Shown: positions 59,896 through 64,000 of the stretch, piece after piece
How the letters are laid out: each line of letters begins with the position of its first letter
Position numbering within the stretch: position 1 is the stretch's first letter
Source of the DNA: JAAXIE01 sp965204245
GTDB lineage: Bacteria; Chloroflexota; Dehalococcoidia; Lucifugimonadales; JAAXIE01
DNA length: 64,000 nt
Assembly: GCA_965204245.1 (NCBI GenBank)
Contig: CBDBED010000012.1
Span: forward strand, 62,001 to 126,000
Reading direction: 5' to 3'
The notes under the pieces: model-generated
Seen by the model: the letters and a program-made list of their open reading frames with translations, nothing else
Told to the model about the DNA's origin: nothing
Database searches by the model: none
Translations under genes and position numbers: made by a program

Positions 59896-61010
59896 GTCAT
59901 CAGCCCCAAGTTGGCCTCCAGCCTGTCGCCTTCGACCACAACCAGCCCGTCCTCGACCAACGCGCGGATATCCCGCTGAAGCGTCTTGCTTGAAAGCCCC
60001 CTGTACAGTCTCGATAGCCTGTGTCGCCCCGCCCTGATTTCCCTCAACGAAAGCGGCCCCTCGGCTACCCCGGCCAGCAACCCCAATTGCCTCTCTCCCG
60101 CCCGGGTCCCCAGTCTCCCACCGGAATCGAGGGCCTCCCTAGCAAAATCCCGAAAAGCAATCACTGCCAGCGCGTCCAGCACTTCCCGGTGAACGGTCTC
60201 CAGTTCCCCGTCAAGTCCCCTGAGGGCGAACATGACGAAGGGCGTCAAATCCGGTTCGCTCTCGAACAACACATAATCCAGCATGGAGATGTACTCTTCC
60301 CTGTGCCGGTAATAGTAGTTGGCTAACGAGTAATATCCCCGCGCATTCACCCCCGCCTGATACAACAAATAGCTCTCTACAGCCCTTGCTGTCCGGCCAT
60401 TCCCATCTCCAAAGGGATGAATTGCTATCACATAGAAATGCGCCACAACAGCCCTGATTACCGGATGCCAGTCAATCGCAGGTGCGGAATTAAGCCACCT
60501 CACAAACTCCGGCATCAGCCCCATTATCCTCTCAGCATTGCCGGGCGGTATGTAATTCCCCGCCCGCACTGGATGAGCGCGATACTCCCCCGGCGCATTG
60601 TGGGGATAGCCAATGTCCTGCGTGATTGTCCTGTGGAAATCCCGCACCAACTCCTCGGTTAGTGGCCCCGTCGGCTCCGCATTCAGCCGTTCTGCCACGT
60701 AGCCCATGACCTCGTTCGCGTTCCGCACCTCCTGCTCATCCCTAGCCCGGTTCCTTGGAAGCACATGCTGCCCTGCCGGAGTCCGCAGGATTTCCTCCAC
60801 CTCCTCCTCCGACACCTCTGTCCCCTCAATCCCCGTGGTCCCTCGCACCGCCCTCACCATGTTCAGGTTGTCCAACCGGCTCTGCACATAAGGCGGAATG
60901 GGTATGTCCCTGACCACCGATGCCATCGCATCCACCTTGGCTAGAAGCCTCAGCATCTCCGGGTCTTCCACGTTCACCCGCACCTCAAAATGGACATCCC
61001 ACCGCGGCAT
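59880..61010 (-). CDS. Fic family protein (AMPylase-type) with inhibitory motif and wHTH
   Basis: A 376-residue class II Fic protein that transfers AMP or another nucleotide to proteins. The catalytic motif HPFGDGNGRTAR lies at about 198-209, with H198 as base. The autoinhibitory motif (S/T)xxxE(G/N) is TTGIEG at about 58-63. The C-terminus (about 300-376) contains a winged-helix-like region (SRLYRGLSSKTLQRDIRALVEDGLV). ATG 61010 gives the family N-terminus; a longer frame to 61124 would cover the operator-like sites. Two palindromic sites lie directly upstream, possibly for self-regulation. Confidence 0.88.
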   Translation of the reverse strand: MPRWDVHFEVRVNVEDPEMLRLLAKVDAMASVVRDIPIPPYVQSRLDNLNMVRAVRGTTGIEGTEVSEEEVEEILRTPAGQHVLPRNRARDEQEVRNANEVMGYVAERLNAEPTGPLTEELVRDFHRTITQDIGYPHNAPGEYRAHPVRAGNYIPPGNAERIMGLMPEFVRWLNSAPAIDWHPVIRAVVAHFYVIAIHPFGDGNGRTARAVESYLLYQAGVNARGYYSLANYYYRHREEYISMLDYVLFESEPDLTPFVMFALRGLDGELETVHREVLDALAVIAFRDFAREALDSGGRLGTRAGERQLGLLAGVAEGPLSLREIRAGRHRLSRLYRGLSSKTLQRDIRALVEDGLVVVEGDRLEANLGLMTQSAN

Positions 61011-61027
61011 CACACTCTCTCTCAACT

Positions 61028-61050
61028 GGACATTGTCCAGGACAATGTCC
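61028..61050. promoter_or_regulatory. perfect palindromic operator-like site upstream of fic
   Basis: GGACATTGTCC at 61028-61038 and its exact complement-inverse GGACAATGTCC at 61040-61050 are separated by one base. The site starts 18 bases upstream of the fic start codon. The form suits a dimeric DNA-binding protein such as a winged-helix repressor. Confidence 0.75.
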
Positions 61051-61087
61051 TCTTGAACATCATAGCTGTATTGTAGCTGATTTAAGT

Positions 61088-61122
61088 GGACATTATACCG
61101 GACACTATCCACCGATATGTCC
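61088..61122. promoter_or_regulatory. second, degenerate operator-like site upstream of fic
   Basis: Half-sites GGACATTATACC (61088-61099), GGACACTATCC (61100-61110) and a related GATATGTCC (61114-61122) repeat the GGACAxTxTCC pattern of the site at 61028-61050 with a few changes. A series of such sites suggests cooperative binding. Confidence 0.55.
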
Positions 61123-61130
61123 ACCCCCCA

Positions 61131-61345
61131 CCGTCATTCCCGCACCCCCACCCGTCATTCCCGCACCCCCCACCGTCGTTCCCGCACCCCCACTCGTCAT
61201 TCCCGCACCCCCCACCGTCATTCCCGCGCCCCCACCGTCATTCCCGCACCCCCTCCGTCATTCCCGCACCTCCCACCGTCATTCCCGCGCCCCACCGTCG
61301 TTCCCGCGCCCCCACCGTCGTTCCCGCGCAGGCGGGAACCCACGT
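61131..61345. repeat. tandem array of REP-half repeats
   Basis: Ten copies of a 19-22-base unit, each containing CCGTC(A/G)TTCCCGC followed by a C-rich stretch. The last copy ends in a complete palindrome (TTCCCGCGCAGGCGGGAA), the form of a widespread dispersed repeat seen in many bacterial genomes. The other nine have only the left half. The region encodes nothing plausible. Confidence 0.85.
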
Positions 61346-61604
61346 AACCCAGACCGCACCCCATCTCCACCACCATGACATACTCCCGTTGACAACACCA
61401 CACATTCGTTCTAAACTACTTTTCATTGAGCGAGCAGGGGCCAACTCCTACAGATCATCACGCGCGCCCTTTCACCCAAGAATCTCGAGGGAGCCACCAC
61501 CCATGCAACCCCAGCCCAACCACCACAGCGCACCCGCCCTCCCGACGGCCCACCAACCCGCCACCCTCCCTCGCCCAAAAACACCCCACTCAGGAGGCCA
61601 CCTC

Positions 61605-61805
61605 AAAATGTCACACTGTGGCCTCCGGCCAGATACGAAAATGTCACACATGCCACAACAGTGTGACACCTGTGACATCCCCAGATACGAAAAACATGTC
61701 ACACTTTTTCGTATCTGGCCAGATAGCAAAATGTCACAAATGTCACAGTTCCCAGCTACGAAAACGCGTTTTTAGCTACGAAAACTGTGACATTGTGACA
61801 TCCCC
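61605..61805. repeat. interleaved GATACGAAAA and TGTCACA repeat cluster
   Basis: The motif (GATA/GCTA)CGAAAA occurs in four direct copies and one inverted copy, interleaved with about nine copies of TGTCACA or its inverse TGTGACA. The strongest element is a perfect 14-bp inverted repeat (61681-61694 and 61705-61718) around a ten-base spacer that itself holds a TGTCACA heptamer. A second partly palindromic element (AAAACGCGTTTT) lies at 61760-61771. It lies about 105 bases upstream of the molybdopterin enzyme gene. Confidence 0.8.
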
Positions 61806-61909
61806 AACACCTCCACCCTCCCCCTCCGCTGGACGCCCGCACCCGTTCCTGATACCCTGACCCCTGCCCAACTTCCCCTACCACCAACCCCCTACCAAGG
61901 AGCAACCCC

Positions 61910-64000
61910 ATGACCACCTACGCCGGCGCACCCATGAAGCGGTTCGAGGACCCCCAACTCCTTCAGGGCCAAGGCAGCTTTGTCGACGACAAGGTCCTGC
62001 CCAACATGGTCCACGCCGCCGTCCTCCGCAGCCCTCACGCCTACGCCATCATCCGCTCCATCGACACCTCCAAGGCCAAGGCCCTCCCCGGCGTGGTCCA
62101 GGTCATCACCTCCGACGACATCCCCGGCCTCGAGACCATCCCGCCCCGCCAGACCGAGCGCCTCGACAACATGAAGTCCCCACGCCATCCCGTTCTTGCC
62201 ATCGGCAAGGTCGCCTATGTGGGCCAAGCCGTGGCCGTCGTCATCGCCGAGAGCCGCTACATAGCCCGCGACGCCCTCGAACTCATCGAGGTCGACTACG
62301 AACCCCGCCGCCCCGTCATGGACCCCTACGAGGCCCTCGACCCCAACTCCACCCCCATCCACGAGGACCTCGGCACGAACGTCGCCGTCCGCATGGAGGT
62401 GGGCCGTGGCGACGTCGACGCCGCCCTCGCCCAAGCCCACAAGGTCATCCGCGAGCGCTTCCACGTCCCCCGCCTCGCCCCCAACCCCATGGAGGGACGC
62501 GGCCTCATTGCCGACTACCAGCCCGCCAACAAGAACCTCGACCTCTGGACCTCCACCCAAGTCCCCCACAAGGCCAAGAGCTTCCTCGCACCCTTGCTCA
62601 AACGTGACGACATCCACGTACGTGTCCTCGCCCCCGACGTAGGCGGAGGCTTCGGCCAGAAGGTCGAGCTGTGGCCCGAAGAAATCGTCCTCTCCTACTT
62701 GGCCATCCAGCTTGAGCGCCCCATCAAGTGGATTGAAGACCGCTGGGAAAACGTCCTCGCCTACCAAGCCCGCGGCTACCACGGCGATGTCGAAGCCGGC
62801 GTAACCGCCGACGGCACTATCCTCGGCATGCGCTTCCGCATGATTGCCGACCTCGGCGGCTACTACCTCACCTCCACCGCCGGCCCTGCCTACAACACCA
62901 TCCGCCGCGTCAACGGCCCCTACGCCATTCCCAACATGGATGTCTCCGTGGACTGCGTCATCACCAACCGCCCGCCCACCGGCCCCTACCGCGGTGCGGG
63001 CGCACCCGAGGGCGCCTTCATGATGGAGCGCACCCTCGACCTCATCGCCCATGAACTCGGCATGGACCCCGCCGAGGTCCGCCGCCGCAATTTCGTCGCC
63101 GACGACGCCTTCCCCTACACCACCGGCACCGGCCTCACCTACGACTCCGGTCAGTTCGGCCTCACGCTGGACAAGGTCCTGGAGATGGGTGAGTACTCGC
63201 GCTATCGCGAAGCCCAGAGGAACCGCAAGCCCGGCGAGCCCCTCATCGGCATCGGTGTCGCCACCGTCGTCAAGGCCGCCGGGGGCATCGGCGACATGCG
63301 CGACAGCGCCGCCGTTGTCCAAGTCGACTCGTCCGGTAACGTAGTCGTCCATACCGAGGTCTCCCCCCACGGCCAGGGCACCGAGACCACCTTTGCCCAG
63401 ATCGTGGCCGATGAGTTGGGCCTTTCGCCCGACCAGATACGCATCGCCCATGGCAACAGCGACATCCCGGAGAAGGGGCTGGGCACCTTTGCCAGCCGTG
63501 GCCTCTCCGTCGGCGGTTCCGCCATGTGGCTGGGCATACAGGACACCAAGACCAAGCTGTCCGCAATCGCCGCCCACATCCTCGAATGCGACCCTGAAGA
63601 CATCATCTATGAGGACGAAAAGCTCATCAACGGCAAGGACCCCGAGCAGGTGATGTCCTTCCAAGAGGTATGCTCCGAGGCCCACCGCCCCGACCGCCTT
63701 CCTCCGGGCATGGAGCCCGGCTTGGAGTTCAAAAGCTCCTTCTCCATGCCCGAAAATCCCTTCGGCTTCGGGGCCCATGTCGCCGTGATTCAAGTCGACC
63801 CCGACACCGGCGACATCACCTTCCTCAACTACTCCGCCGTCCACGACACCGGTCGCGTAATCAACCCCAAGCTCATGGAGGGCCAGCTTCACGGCGGCCT
63901 CGCCCAGGGTCTGGGCCAAGGCCTTATGGAAGGCATGGTCTACGACGACAACGGCCAGCCCCTTAACAGCAACTTCCTCGACTACTCCATGCCCACCGCC
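61910..64000 (+). CDS. CoxL/XdhA-type molybdopterin-binding subunit (partial)
   Basis: 697 codons of a large subunit of the xanthine oxidase/aldehyde oxidase/CO dehydrogenase family, cut by the window end. ATG 61910 is preceded by AAGGAG at seven bases. The N-terminus is the Ald_Xan_dh hammerhead domain (FVDDKVLPNMVHAAVLRSPHA), then the molybdopterin domains with GGGFGQK near 245. The active-site loop PPTGPYRGAGAPEG is the form found in form II or generic aldehyde dehydrogenases, not the AYRCSFR of form I CO dehydrogenase. Small and medium subunits would be expected beyond the window. The substrate is unknown. Confidence 0.93.
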   Translation, partial: MTTYAGAPMKRFEDPQLLQGQGSFVDDKVLPNMVHAAVLRSPHAYAIIRSIDTSKAKALPGVVQVITSDDIPGLETIPPRQTERLDNMKSPRHPVLAIGKVAYVGQAVAVVIAESRYIARDALELIEVDYEPRRPVMDPYEALDPNSTPIHEDLGTNVAVRMEVGRGDVDAALAQAHKVIRERFHVPRLAPNPMEGRGLIADYQPANKNLDLWTSTQVPHKAKSFLAPLLKRDDIHVRVLAPDVGGGFGQKVELWPEEIVLSYLAIQLERPIKWIEDRWENVLAYQARGYHGDVEAGVTADGTILGMRFRMIADLGGYYLTSTAGPAYNTIRRVNGPYAIPNMDVSVDCVITNRPPTGPYRGAGAPEGAFMMERTLDLIAHELGMDPAEVRRRNFVADDAFPYTTGTGLTYDSGQFGLTLDKVLEMGEYSRYREAQRNRKPGEPLIGIGVATVVKAAGGIGDMRDSAAVVQVDSSGNVVVHTEVSPHGQGTETTFAQIVADELGLSPDQIRIAHGNSDIPEKGLGTFASRGLSVGGSAMWLGIQDTKTKLSAIAAHILECDPEDIIYEDEKLINGKDPEQVMSFQEVCSEAHRPDRLPPGMEPGLEFKSSFSMPENPFGFGAHVAVIQVDPDTGDITFLNYSAVHDTGRVINPKLMEGQLHGGLAQGLGQGLMEGMVYDDNGQPLNSNFLDYSMPTA

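Noticed and set aside
61131..61345. CRISPR array
   Set aside because: Units are 19-22 bases with almost no spacer between them, so they form a tandem repeat rather than repeat-spacer units; no cas genes are nearby.
61892..63919. 675-codon open frame on the minus strand opposite the molybdopterin subunit
   Set aside because: It is a high-GC shadow: the plus strand has a ribosome-binding site, a start codon and full family motifs, while the minus-strand product is a Gly/Val/Ala/Asp-rich string with no domain.

Overview
The window reads as a high-GC bacterial chromosome segment, most probably from Chloroflexota (Dehalococcoidia / SAR202-like). This is inferred from the gene mix: a UPF0182 membrane protein, a CoxL-type molybdopterin subunit, paired HyuA/HyuB proteins, a GMC oxidoreductase, a Rieske oxygenase, proline/threonine-linker lipoproteins and many GTG/TTG starts. 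No 16S rRNA or other taxonomic marker is present. The LRR lipoprotein, the sterol-methyltransferase-like gene and the GPP34 domain would fit a host- or eukaryote-associated lifestyle, but that is inference.

Layout. (1) 0.4-3.9 kb: an AT-richer accessory patch with a hypothetical protein, a ParB-like protein and a HEPN-motif protein. (2) 4.0-9.1 kb: hyuB and hyuA split by an inserted STAS-like/GHKL-ATPase regulatory pair. (3) 9.4-12.8 kb: accessory genes comprising a winged-helix-like unknown, a large inverted repeat, a terminator, a degenerate tRNA-Ser-like remnant, a HigBA toxin-antitoxin pair, an Asp-box propeller and a retropepsin-like protease. (4) 13-17.4 kb: NudC, a Septu-like PtuA/PtuB defence pair, an LRR lipoprotein and a small repeat protein. 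(5) 17.6-24 kb: a GMC oxidoreductase, DUF1697, a DUF4349/PKD lipoprotein, and an LppX/LprG-like lipoprotein with an MFS exporter. (6) 24.2-30.9 kb: the most interesting block. A Rieske oxygenase, an RND/MMPL transporter and a sterol C-24 methyltransferase-like enzyme form a tight operon, with a convergent GPP34-cytochrome P450 fusion. (7) 31.3-37 kb: a divergent NCS2 permease with an added C-terminal domain, a membrane protein, a frameshifted hyuB remnant, an HtrA-type lipoprotein and a decayed serine recombinase abutting tRNA-Glu and tRNA-Gln. (8) 37.2-55.5 kb: housekeeping genes argS, recG, a FakB/FakA pair, rpmB, rpe and argH-argG-argD-UPF0182-argB-argJ. (9) 55.7-59.9 kb: a cobalamin riboswitch ahead of btuF-btuC, two small unknown genes and btuD. 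(10) 59.9-64 kb: a Fic protein with palindromic operator-like sites, a tandem REP-half array, a second repeat cluster, and a CoxL-type subunit cut by the window end.

How the genes work together. argJ, argB, argD, argG and argH supply most of arginine synthesis (argC and argF are not in the window), and argS charges the product. FakA/FakB would phosphorylate exogenous fatty acids. BtuFCD under a B12 riboswitch imports corrinoids. The 24-31 kb block looks like a lipid/sterol modification and trafficking set; no sterol cyclase is visible, so it may act on acquired sterols or on sterols whose early steps are encoded elsewhere.
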